A DNA stretch of 7,797 nt, taken from NCBI GenBank assembly GCA_014729935.1, contig WJJB01000298.1, positions 1 to 7,797 on the forward strand. Reading direction: 5' to 3'. The position numbers were made by a program, and so were the translations under genes. Source of the DNA: Candidatus Bathyarchaeota archaeon. GTDB lineage: Archaea; Asgardarchaeota; Lokiarchaeia; Sigyniarchaeales; Sigyniarchaeaceae. The stretch's first letter is position 1. Each line of letters begins with the position of its first letter. Of this stretch, positions 1 to 5,960 are shown one piece after another. The notes below the pieces were generated by a model. It saw only the letters and a program-made list of their open reading frames with translations. It was not told the origin of the DNA and ran no database searches.

Positions 1-615
1 AGACTATTCACCTCCACCAATCGCCCCCTTGCAGGAGTCTTCCTGGCTGTAGTGAATGGTCCTTTCAAGCTAGTCGTGCTGTTCTTGTTCAGCCGGGCAG
101 GATTTTCTTGGGAAGCCATCATCATCTCCCTTTTCTTGCAGCGCATCTTCTCTATTTGCGTCCAAATGACCTATTTCCACGTGAAGATCCTGAAGATCCC
201 TTTCAAGGATAGCGGATTCCTGTGGCAAACCTTCGCGGCACCAATACTCGCCGGCGCTATCACTTGGGGATTGATGATAGCGCTTGATTCATTGATATTC
301 ACCCCGCTTCTCGCTTGGTCTGGCATAGTCGCGGGAATCTTGATATTACTTTTCTCGCTTTTTATATTCCCGATGTTCATTTATTCTCCCATCTTTGCAT
401 TGATGGGGGGGCTTGGACGTCATTCCCTTGATCAATTGAAGCAAGCAATACCCTTGTGCGGACCTAGCAAGTTCGTGCTCAAGGGTACGATTCGTGCCGT
501 GGAAATCGTTACCAGGATCCCCTCGCTCTATGATCGCTTTCCCCTACCGCTCCATGATGCATACGAGCGTGAACGGCGCGAGATCATGCAAAGTGCAAGA
601 AATGAGGTAGCATGA
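1..615 (+). CDS. Flippase-like polytopic membrane protein, C-terminal part (5' truncated)
   Basis: The reading frame is open from base 1, so the gene begins upstream; the first in-window ATG at 52 is probably internal. The visible part has about four hydrophobic helices, at roughly bases 31-105, 106-170, 220-300 and 310-410. A non-membrane C-terminal tail of about 65 residues follows. That tail contains a CGPSKF segment and a LYDRFPLP segment, and resembles the tails of archaeal MATE/Wzx-type oligosaccharide flippases as I recall them. Members of that superfamily flip lipid-linked glycans across the cytoplasmic membrane. The gene ends with TGA at 613-615, and the next gene (700-990) is convergent. 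A membrane-anchored glycosidase encoded downstream fits a surface-glycan neighbourhood. The family assignment rests on helix layout and tail style, so other multi-helix transporters remain possible; the N-terminal half would settle it. Confidence 0.6.
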   Translation, partial: RLFTSTNRPLAGVFLAVVNGPFKLVVLFLFSRAGFSWEAIIISLFLQRIFSICVQMTYFHVKILKIPFKDSGFLWQTFAAPILAGAITWGLMIALDSLIFTPLLAWSGIVAGILILLFSLFIFPMFIYSPIFALMGGLGRHSLDQLKQAIPLCGPSKFVLKGTIRAVEIVTRIPSLYDRFPLPLHDAYERERREIMQSARNEVA

Positions 616-699
616 TTTCTAGGTTGAACTCTTACTTGAAAACAGGATTGAGTTTCCTTGCCGATAAGTCCAAAGTTATTCCCTTCATGTAGATTGCAT

Positions 700-990
700 T
701 CAACAAAGGTCAGGGCGGTTCCAGTAGGCGTGAAGAAAGTCGAGGCCGTTACTGGTAATGATGAAATCCCCACTATCATCAAGTTCGATGAATCCAAGAT
801 CAACAAGGTTTTGAACCCTCCCGTCCAAGCAAGAGCTTGGTAACTGGGTGATCACCTGCAAGTCGATGATATCGCCAGCGTCAAGGAGCAATCCTTCAAG
901 AATGGTAATACCCGTTTCTCCCAGCAAAAGGTACATCCCGGGAACATCGAGACACGGTTCCATCATGGGAGAGCTTTCCCACGACGACAT
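700..990 (-). CDS. Small winged-helix (wHTH) DNA-binding protein
   Basis: This is a 96-residue protein, and its second half reads as a winged helix. A helix around DLQVITQL and a turn at PSSC are followed by the recognition-helix-like LDGRVQNLVDLGFIEL. A short wing DDSGDFIITSNG and a closing helix LDFLHAYW come next. The TSNGLDFL ending resembles the T-x-x-G-x-x-F/L signature of archaeal wHTH regulators. The size fits a single-domain transcription factor. It is convergent with the flippase-like gene and divergent from the operon starting at 1093, so it is a natural candidate local regulator (inference). The ATG at 990 has no Shine-Dalgarno sequence but a TATA-like element about 16-24 bases upstream, which fits a leaderless transcript. 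Starts at residues 9, 10 or 19 are possible and would keep the whole wHTH. The opposite strand also has an open frame here but no recognisable domain. Confidence 0.68.
   Translation of the reverse strand: MSSWESSPMMEPCLDVPGMYLLLGETGITILEGLLLDAGDIIDLQVITQLPSSCLDGRVQNLVDLGFIELDDSGDFIITSNGLDFLHAYWNRPDLC
967..980. repeat. 14-bp imperfect palindrome near the wHTH start
   Basis: GGGAGAGCTTTCCC pairs with itself except for one G/T pair per arm, centred on AGCT. It lies within the first codons of the wHTH gene, or just upstream of its start if residue 9 or 10 is the true initiator. That is a plausible place for an autoregulatory operator, but a 14-bp imperfect palindrome can occur by chance and no second copy was noticed. 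Confidence 0.25.
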
Positions 991-1014
991 TAAAGTTTTC
1001 TTAATAAATTATAG
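991..1014. promoter_or_regulatory. AT-rich divergent promoter region with TATA-like elements
   Basis: This stretch, TAAAGTTTTC followed by TTAATAAATTATAG, is the most AT-rich part of the gap between the minus-strand wHTH gene and the plus-strand operon. On the minus strand, CTATAATTTA lies about 15-24 bases before the wHTH ATG, suggesting a leaderless or nearly leaderless mRNA. On the plus strand, TTAATAAA/AATTATA could serve as the TATA box for a start of transcription near 1032-1040. The assignment rests on base composition and position. Confidence 0.45.
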
Positions 1015-1035
1015 GCGCGTTGGGATGGAAGGATG

Positions 1036-1046
1036 AATATAATAGA
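1036..1046 (+). promoter_or_regulatory. Second TATA-like element for the operon
   Basis: AATATAATAGA lies about 50 bases before the ATG at 1093. If used as a TATA box it would start transcription near 1065-1070 and leave a short leader ending in AAGGGA (1083-1088), an SD-like stretch four bases from the ATG. It competes with the element at 1001-1014, and the sequence alone does not decide between them. Confidence 0.25.
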
Positions 1047-1092
1047 GATTTCTTTCGCAAAATAGATAAATTCCTCCAATTCAAGGGATTGC

Positions 1093-2748
1093 ATGGGATC
1101 AAGAATGCATGGAATACCACGGAAATTGCAATCAGGGCGCGAGGCATGTGTACCCGGAAAGGAAGATGGATTGGCTGGATTGATGAAATTGGGAATCCTT
1201 GCCATGGCTCCCTTGATTTTTTTCATTGTTTCCATCAAGCTGTTCCCCATTCTATACTGGGCATTCGAGGTGGTGGAAGAACCTACCCAGAAGAATATTT
1301 ACCTCTATTTGGCATCGGTTGCTCTCTTCCTTGGTTCATCCATTGGATGGGGTGCCTTTTCAACCATACCCAAGAAGCCACGATATTTGCCATTCCTCTC
1401 GATAGCGTGGTTGCTATTGTCCATCTTTTCGTTCTTCTATTTACTTTCCATTAATTTGGAATTCTATCCGTTCACGTGGTACCAGGTCACCCTCTTCCAT
1501 TTTATCATGGTAACCACGCCGATTGCATTCATCGGCGCTATCCACGTTGCGGCAGAGATCTATGGCAAAACGGTTCTCAAGCACTTGCACCGTGCGATGG
1601 CTTGGAGTGCGATCGGCTTGTTATTCGTGTACCTGATGGAAATCACGTGGTGGGGGTATTTTATGATTCCGCTCGTCGTTGCTCCACTTCTTCTCTCGGT
1701 TGCTTCAACCGCCCCGTCCATAATTCAGGGGTTGCTCTCCTGGAAAGGTAGCACGAAATCACCCGCGTCGCAAAACGCCCCCGTGGCTTTCCCTGGGATA
1801 ACTATATTCATTACCAACGCCATCCTACTACTGGATGGATTATTTTCCAAGGAATCATCGAAATGGGCGACAGATGGAGCAATTGCCACTGTTGGCATCA
1901 TCATCTTTACTCTCCTGTCATGGATAATCTACCAGGCACGCCAATGGAACGAGATGATGGCTTTGAGCTTGTTTGCAGGCTCCCTCCTGACAGTGTTGAA
2001 TGTGCTATTACCGCTGTTCTTCAATAGCCCTGGCGGGTACCCAATTTACCAATTTCTAGTTGGTTTTGGATTGGGAACCGGCTTGATGCACTTGATAACG
2101 GTTCTGGTGGCAGGAACGGGATGGCGAAAGCGTGGCATGCATGCGGGTGTGATCATGATGATTTGCTTCGTGGTGATCGGCATCATGTCCGTCATGGAAC
2201 CACTTCTCGGGGAGGCGGGGGTAATTGGAACAGGTATCGAGTCCGTCAAGCTCACTGCCAAGCTCGTGCTCTTGGTATTAGTCATAATTTCTCTAGTACC
2301 GATTATAATTGCAAAGATTAAGCACCCACAAACAATCGATGATTGGCCCGAGTGGAATACGGGTTTTACATGCCATGGTTGTTTGAAACATAACGTGGAT
2401 GTAACATTTTTCAGCAGGCATTTCAGGCGATGCAAGAAATGCTACCCAAAATTCAAGAAGCGCGTTGCAATTATCTTGCTATTATTATCCTGCGGTATCC
2501 TTGCGGGAGGGATGGCATTATTGGTGATGAGTTTCACGGGAAATGGCATTTACCATTATTACTCGATACCTTTGTTCATGGTGGGAGTCATCTTGGTTCT
2601 CATTGATATTCGCTGGTTCAAGAAGGAGCCAGTGTCGAGGGCACGTGCGTGGCGTCTTGAGCGATTCCACGCTTGGGAAAAAAACATGCTGGCATCCAAG
2701 AAGAATAGCATGAAGGAGGATGCCGTGGAAGGTGGGGGAATTCAATGA
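1093..2748 (+). CDS. Polytopic membrane protein with a cytoplasmic zinc ribbon, unknown function
   Basis: This 551-residue protein has about 14 hydrophobic segments. Roughly, they lie at residues 31-58, 69-90, 97-119, 126-157, 168-206 (probably two), 232-251, 260-281, 286-309, 315-340, 350-371, 382-406, 453-476 and 483-505. Between helices 12 and 13 is a soluble loop with CHGC (427-430) and CKKC (447-450), a zinc-ribbon-like knuckle. Basic flanks on the loop and on the C-terminal tail (RWFKKEPVSRARAWR) put both in the cytoplasm by the positive-inside rule. The twelve-helix part could be a divergent MFS-like transporter, but I recognise no family motif. The ATG at 1093 has an SD-like AAGGGA four bases upstream. 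The ATG at 1183 begins directly before helix 1 and is an alternative, because residues 1-30 look unlike the rest. The stop overlaps the next start by ATGA, indicating translational coupling to the glycosidase gene. Confidence 0.75.
   Translation: MGSRMHGIPRKLQSGREACVPGKEDGLAGLMKLGILAMAPLIFFIVSIKLFPILYWAFEVVEEPTQKNIYLYLASVALFLGSSIGWGAFSTIPKKPRYLPFLSIAWLLLSIFSFFYLLSINLEFYPFTWYQVTLFHFIMVTTPIAFIGAIHVAAEIYGKTVLKHLHRAMAWSAIGLLFVYLMEITWWGYFMIPLVVAPLLLSVASTAPSIIQGLLSWKGSTKSPASQNAPVAFPGITIFITNAILLLDGLFSKESSKWATDGAIATVGIIIFTLLSWIIYQARQWNEMMALSLFAGSLLTVLNVLLPLFFNSPGGYPIYQFLVGFGLGTGLMHLITVLVAGTGWRKRGMHAGVIMMICFVVIGIMSVMEPLLGEAGVIGTGIESVKLTAKLVLLVLVIISLVPIIIAKIKHPQTIDDWPEWNTGFTCHGCLKHNVDVTFFSRHFRRCKKCYPKFKKRVAIILLLLSCGILAGGMALLVMSFTGNGIYHYYSIPLFMVGVILVLIDIRWFKKEPVSRARAWRLERFHAWEKNMLASKKNSMKEDAVEGGGIQ
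2731..2738 (+). promoter_or_regulatory. Purine-rich ribosome-binding site for the glycosidase gene
   Basis: GGTGGGGG lies six bases before the ATG at 2745, inside the last codons of the membrane-protein gene. Together with the ATGA overlap it supports 2745 as the start and coupled translation of the two genes. Confidence 0.5.
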
Positions 2749-4286
2749 AGCGAAATGCGGGATACCGGTTCTCTACCATGATGCTTGCCACCGTGCTAGT
2801 GTCCTGTGGGTTCCCGATGATCATGCAGCCTACCAGAGCGGCAGTTAACGAGATTCGGCTGGAAATCGACGATATAATTCGCCAAAAACCGCTATCAACA
2901 AATGATAGCACGTTTGGCGTCTGTTATCTTCCACCAGATCCTTCGAGGACGCATGCACGTGGATTAAACTGGCGCAGGATCGATTGTCACTGGTCTACGG
3001 TTGAACCATCAGATGATGCTTGGACTTGGGGTTCCTATGATGCTGACGTGCAGCAATCCGAGGCAAATAACATCTATCAAATTGTTTTGTTGTGTTACGG
3101 GAATGATGCCATCACGGGTGCCGGGGGAAAATATGTTCCCCCTGCATTCTTGGATGAATGGGGAGAATACGTGAGTGAAGTCGTGCGACGCTATCGTGGA
3201 AATGAAACCATCATCGCCTACGAGGTGTGGAACGAGGCAAATGTGGAAGGATTTTGGAAGGGATCTGCAGAGGATTATGCAAGGCTCCTTATCAAGTCCT
3301 CCGAGGTCATTCGGAGCGAGGATCCCGATGCACTCATCCTTTGCACGGGTACCGCATCCAGCCTGCAATCGAACCTGGGTCCCAACGAAGTTTTTTACTC
3401 CCGGCTTTTGGAGTGGAACCAATCCCACCTGGAATTCAAGGGAAAGATAGATTTCGACGTGTATAACGTCCATGCTTACCTTAATAATCCCATGCAGTAT
3501 CGTGAATTGATACGCCGGCAAAAGCAAGTATGCAGGGAATACAACTTTCCGTGGCGACCGGATCCCGATTCCCCTCGCTTTCAAGACAGGTTTTCCCGGA
3601 TATGGGTCACTGAAATCGGTTTCGGTGGGAACTCCTCTTCCCCGAGAGAATTGAATCGACAGCAACAAAAGACAATAAAGGCAGCAACAATTGGGTATTT
3701 CGAAAACTTGGGACATCATCTCATATACCAATGGAAATGGGATGAGACATGGGTGATTGAAGGAAAGCCGGTCATGGATGCAATAGCCACCACCTTTCCC
3801 ATATGGAAAAACAGCACGCCATTTGAATCATTCAGCCACGTGAACGATTTTCCATTCAAGTACAATCCATTCAATCTTTTTGCAGCCAGGACGCATGATG
3901 GATTGCTTGCCATTGCGTATTGGGACCAGCAAGAACAGGGATACAAGTTCGATGTTTCTCTCGATGCCATCATTTCGAGCGTTGATAAGATCGTCTTGCC
4001 CAATTTCACGTGGCCGTATAGTGAATTTAGCAATCCAGCAGGCATGTCAAACGACCGAGGCAGGATCCAAGATATAGTAGTGGAGCACGATTTCCAAATG
4101 CTTCTCGTTAATAGTAGCACAATGGTTGATTCTATAATCATCACCACGCACCTGAATGCTCGTGCCGTGGTGATCTATTACCTGATACCTGGATTACTTG
4201 TCGTGGTCATGGGAATGATCGTGGCACGTCTCGTGAGACGAATGAAGATAGATGCGCCCCGGGAGGCGATAAAAGATCAAGCATGA
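2745..4286 (+). CDS. Secreted, membrane-anchored clan GH-A glycoside hydrolase
   Basis: This 513-residue protein resembles cellulase/GH39/PslG-like TIM-barrel glycosidases. Residues 1-33 form a signal peptide (basic MKRNAGYR, hydrophobic core, PTRAA before a likely cut). The barrel spans about 55-350. YEVWNEAN carries the clan acid/base at Glu164 after Trp162-Asn163, and WVTEIGFGG carries the likely nucleophile at Glu290, a separation normal for the clan. LNWRRIDCHWSTVEP near residue 70 matches an early barrel strand. Residues 365-460 look like a beta-rich accessory domain. A helix at about 474-494 with a basic ARLVRR tail anchors the C-terminus. Seven N-x-S/T sequons, all in the part predicted outside, support an extracellular glycoprotein. 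It should hydrolyse or transglycosylate a surface or environmental polysaccharide, but the substrate cannot be read from sequence. It is coupled by ATGA to the preceding membrane-protein gene. Confidence 0.85.
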   Translation: MKRNAGYRFSTMMLATVLVSCGFPMIMQPTRAAVNEIRLEIDDIIRQKPLSTNDSTFGVCYLPPDPSRTHARGLNWRRIDCHWSTVEPSDDAWTWGSYDADVQQSEANNIYQIVLLCYGNDAITGAGGKYVPPAFLDEWGEYVSEVVRRYRGNETIIAYEVWNEANVEGFWKGSAEDYARLLIKSSEVIRSEDPDALILCTGTASSLQSNLGPNEVFYSRLLEWNQSHLEFKGKIDFDVYNVHAYLNNPMQYRELIRRQKQVCREYNFPWRPDPDSPRFQDRFSRIWVTEIGFGGNSSSPRELNRQQQKTIKAATIGYFENLGHHLIYQWKWDETWVIEGKPVMDAIATTFPIWKNSTPFESFSHVNDFPFKYNPFNLFAARTHDGLLAIAYWDQQEQGYKFDVSLDAIISSVDKIVLPNFTWPYSEFSNPAGMSNDRGRIQDIVVEHDFQMLLVNSSTMVDSIIITTHLNARAVVIYYLIPGLLVVVMGMIVARLVRRMKIDAPREAIKDQA

Positions 4287-4369
4287 TTTTGATAGCAGGA
4301 CCCAGGGAATCATGGATGAGGCATTTGGCTCCCTGCCCATGGTCCGTTGGCAGGATTGGCTGCATATAG
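4283..4369 (+). other. Short overlapping frame at an ATGA junction, possible lost N-terminus of the next gene
   Basis: An ATG at 4283 overlaps the glycosidase stop (ATGA), just as at the previous junction. It opens a frame starting MILIAGPRESW, which looks like a natural protein N-terminus, but it stops after 28 codons. The following adenylate-forming enzyme is one frame away, with its first ATG at 4312 overlapping this stretch. Either this is a chance or coupling mini-frame, or a one-base indel (in the genome or the assembly) or a ribosomal shift near 4305-4318 separates the true N-terminus from the body. Shine-Dalgarno support is weak for both starts: GGGAGG is 16 bases before 4283, and AGGGA is three bases before 4312. 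Confidence 0.35.
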
Positions 4370-5913
4370 ATTCGCGGGAACTTTACCTTGATGCAATATG
4401 TGATAATCTTGGTATTGATGATCCCGGTATACTAGGCGATAAACATCATGAACAGGACCAAGGCGAGGGCAAAATGGCAGTGGATCCCATGCAATACATC
4501 TCGAATTGCGACGTGGGCGATCCTATCGTGTTGTGCCACACTTCTGGCACGTCCACGGGGTCGCTCTCGGGGATCAAGTGGTATCCAAGGGAAATTAGCG
4601 ACGTGAAGCAATCTTGGTCTCCAGGAATGCAAGCCATATTTGGATCCAGCGGCATGGCGGTCTCATCGGGAACTCCAGTTATCTTGGTGCCCTCCAGATT
4701 GAAAATAGACGGTACAAAGATAGTGGAACGGAAAACCATCACCATGCTTTACTCGGCTGAATTCTCGCAACGATTGGTGATATCACTCTTCAATCCAAAA
4801 GAATTCTTGCTAGATCAATACAAGAATGCATTTTCACCCAAGTTATTATCGTCATTGTGCTCGCTGGAACAAATTTCCGTGGTTTCCGCCCCTTCAGCGA
4901 CCATGATCGGGTGGAGCAAGCAAGGGCGGATAAAGCGAGCCTTGAAAAAAGCCATCGAGAAGAACATGGGGATCCTAGATGATGAAACTAGCGCATTCAT
5001 GGACTGGGTGAGAAAGATTGGACCCGAAGAAGCATCACGGGAGATCAGGCAAAAGATCGCTTGCAAGATGCGTCACGCAACCTTGATCTTTAGCACAACA
5101 GGATTTTCACCTGAGAAATGGAATATCATTCATGAATTCATGGGTTGGGAGACAGGTGCAGAGAATTTCACCAACTTGTACGTGAGCAGTGAAACCGGTC
5201 CCTTTTGCGCCAGCATTGACAAGGAAAAGATCCTCACGAATGATCCCAATCACATGGTTGTTTTCCCATTGATACATCCATCGATAAGGACGGTTGATGG
5301 ATCCATTCATCCATTCCACCATCTTCCCCCAGGGCCAACTTGCGGGGTGTTGATCATAACGGTACCTTCCAAGGGCAGGATGTTACATGATATTGACACT
5401 GGAGATTGGGTGAATGTTATTGCCTGTGATCCCTTGCCAATTCTCGATGGCAATATCATGCGACAGGAGTTCCCCCTCAAGCAGGATGCATCAAAATTCC
5501 TTCCCGACAAATTAATTTTACATATGGCACCAAGGACAAGAGCATTCGTTGGTGGTCACTTGGTAGTGAATGATGACATTGAAATTAATGGTGCTAGGAA
5601 TCTAGCAAGGTGCATGAAAAGGGAGGTAAAGGCACACACGCCATTGATCTTCAAGGTTGGGGAGAGTGATGATCATCACGTTGACATCCACGTGATTCTT
5701 GAGGGGAATCCATCGAGCCAGAAGGTGAAAGATGCATTTATACGGTGTGGCAAGATCAAGGATGATGCAATGACTGAACAACTACAAGTATTCAAGGTAC
5801 ACCCTGATTCCATGGCTGGAAAAGATGGCAGGAAGGAAATACTGGCCATGGTGCGTGCTGGCGATCTACCGAAGGGAGCTCTTACCAAGTGGCCCGTGAT
5901 CGTCTTGAAGTGA
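4312..5913 (+). CDS. PaaK/LuxE-like adenylate-forming (ANL superfamily) enzyme
   Basis: This 533-residue soluble protein has the marks of AMP-forming acyl ligases. The ATP-binding loop TSGTSTG is at 77-83, followed by GIKW. VSSETG (291-296) is the A5-like motif, whose Glu helps bind Mg-ATP. DIDTGDW, with Thr363-Gly364-Asp365, is the A7-like motif that contacts the ribose. The C-terminal end PKGALTKWP offers Lys521 or Lys526 as the mobile-domain catalytic lysine, in a form that departs from the usual PRTxSGK. The family activates a carboxylic acid as acyl-AMP, then passes it to CoA or another acceptor. The phenylacetate-CoA ligase and LuxE branches fit best, but the acid is unknown. It is longer than a typical PaaK (about 430 residues). 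It follows the surface glycosidase by 25 bases in one operon, so its product may feed the same surface pathway. The start is uncertain (see the overlapping frame at 4283). Confidence 0.72.
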   Translation: MDEAFGSLPMVRWQDWLHIDSRELYLDAICDNLGIDDPGILGDKHHEQDQGEGKMAVDPMQYISNCDVGDPIVLCHTSGTSTGSLSGIKWYPREISDVKQSWSPGMQAIFGSSGMAVSSGTPVILVPSRLKIDGTKIVERKTITMLYSAEFSQRLVISLFNPKEFLLDQYKNAFSPKLLSSLCSLEQISVVSAPSATMIGWSKQGRIKRALKKAIEKNMGILDDETSAFMDWVRKIGPEEASREIRQKIACKMRHATLIFSTTGFSPEKWNIIHEFMGWETGAENFTNLYVSSETGPFCASIDKEKILTNDPNHMVVFPLIHPSIRTVDGSIHPFHHLPPGPTCGVLIITVPSKGRMLHDIDTGDWVNVIACDPLPILDGNIMRQEFPLKQDASKFLPDKLILHMAPRTRAFVGGHLVVNDDIEINGARNLARCMKREVKAHTPLIFKVGESDDHHVDIHVILEGNPSSQKVKDAFIRCGKIKDDAMTEQLQVFKVHPDSMAGKDGRKEILAMVRAGDLPKGALTKWPVIVLK

Positions 5914-5960
5914 ACCGGATTGCCTTCACATTCACTTATAATCCTCGCGTTTTTCTCTTT
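5908..5960 (+). terminator. Possible terminator at the convergent junction
   Basis: AAGTGAA (5908-5914) and TTCACTT (5931-5937) form a 7-bp inverted repeat spanning the 18-base gap between two convergent stop codons. On the plus strand it is followed by the T-rich GTTTTTCTCTTT (5949-5960), which could end the operon transcript within the flavoprotein's 3' end. The stem is short and not GC-rich, so the T-rich stretch is the better argument for archaeal termination. Confidence 0.25.

Noticed and set aside
616..699. Convergent gap checked for a terminator or small RNA
   Set aside because: No stem with a T-run and no conserved RNA shape was seen in these 84 bases.
658..843. Plus-strand frame opposite the wHTH gene
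   Set aside because: The peptide has no domain signature, whereas the minus strand shows a full helix-turn-helix, wing and closing helix.
1033..1065. Ten-codon leader frame with GGAAGG directly before its ATG
   Set aside because: It is too short to support as a peptide, and the GGAAGG touches the ATG with no spacer; it may be chance in an AT-rich leader.
1020..1454. Plus-strand frame starting at TTG 1020
   Set aside because: It overlaps the start of the membrane protein in another frame, is rich in His/Trp/Cys as shadows of hydrophobic codons often are, and has no recognisable domain.
2046..2435. Minus-strand frame of 129 codons within the membrane-protein gene
   Set aside because: It is a shadow of the hydrophobic plus-strand coding sequence, with no independent start signal or domain.
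3009..3731. Long open frame of 240 codons on the minus strand
   Set aside because: It lies opposite the glycosidase barrel, whose catalytic motifs are clear; the minus-strand translation shows no domain and is best explained as a shadow.
5297..5306. Perfect palindrome ATGGATCCAT
   Set aside because: It lies mid-gene in the ligase, is explained by the codons for DGSIH, and is a single short copy.
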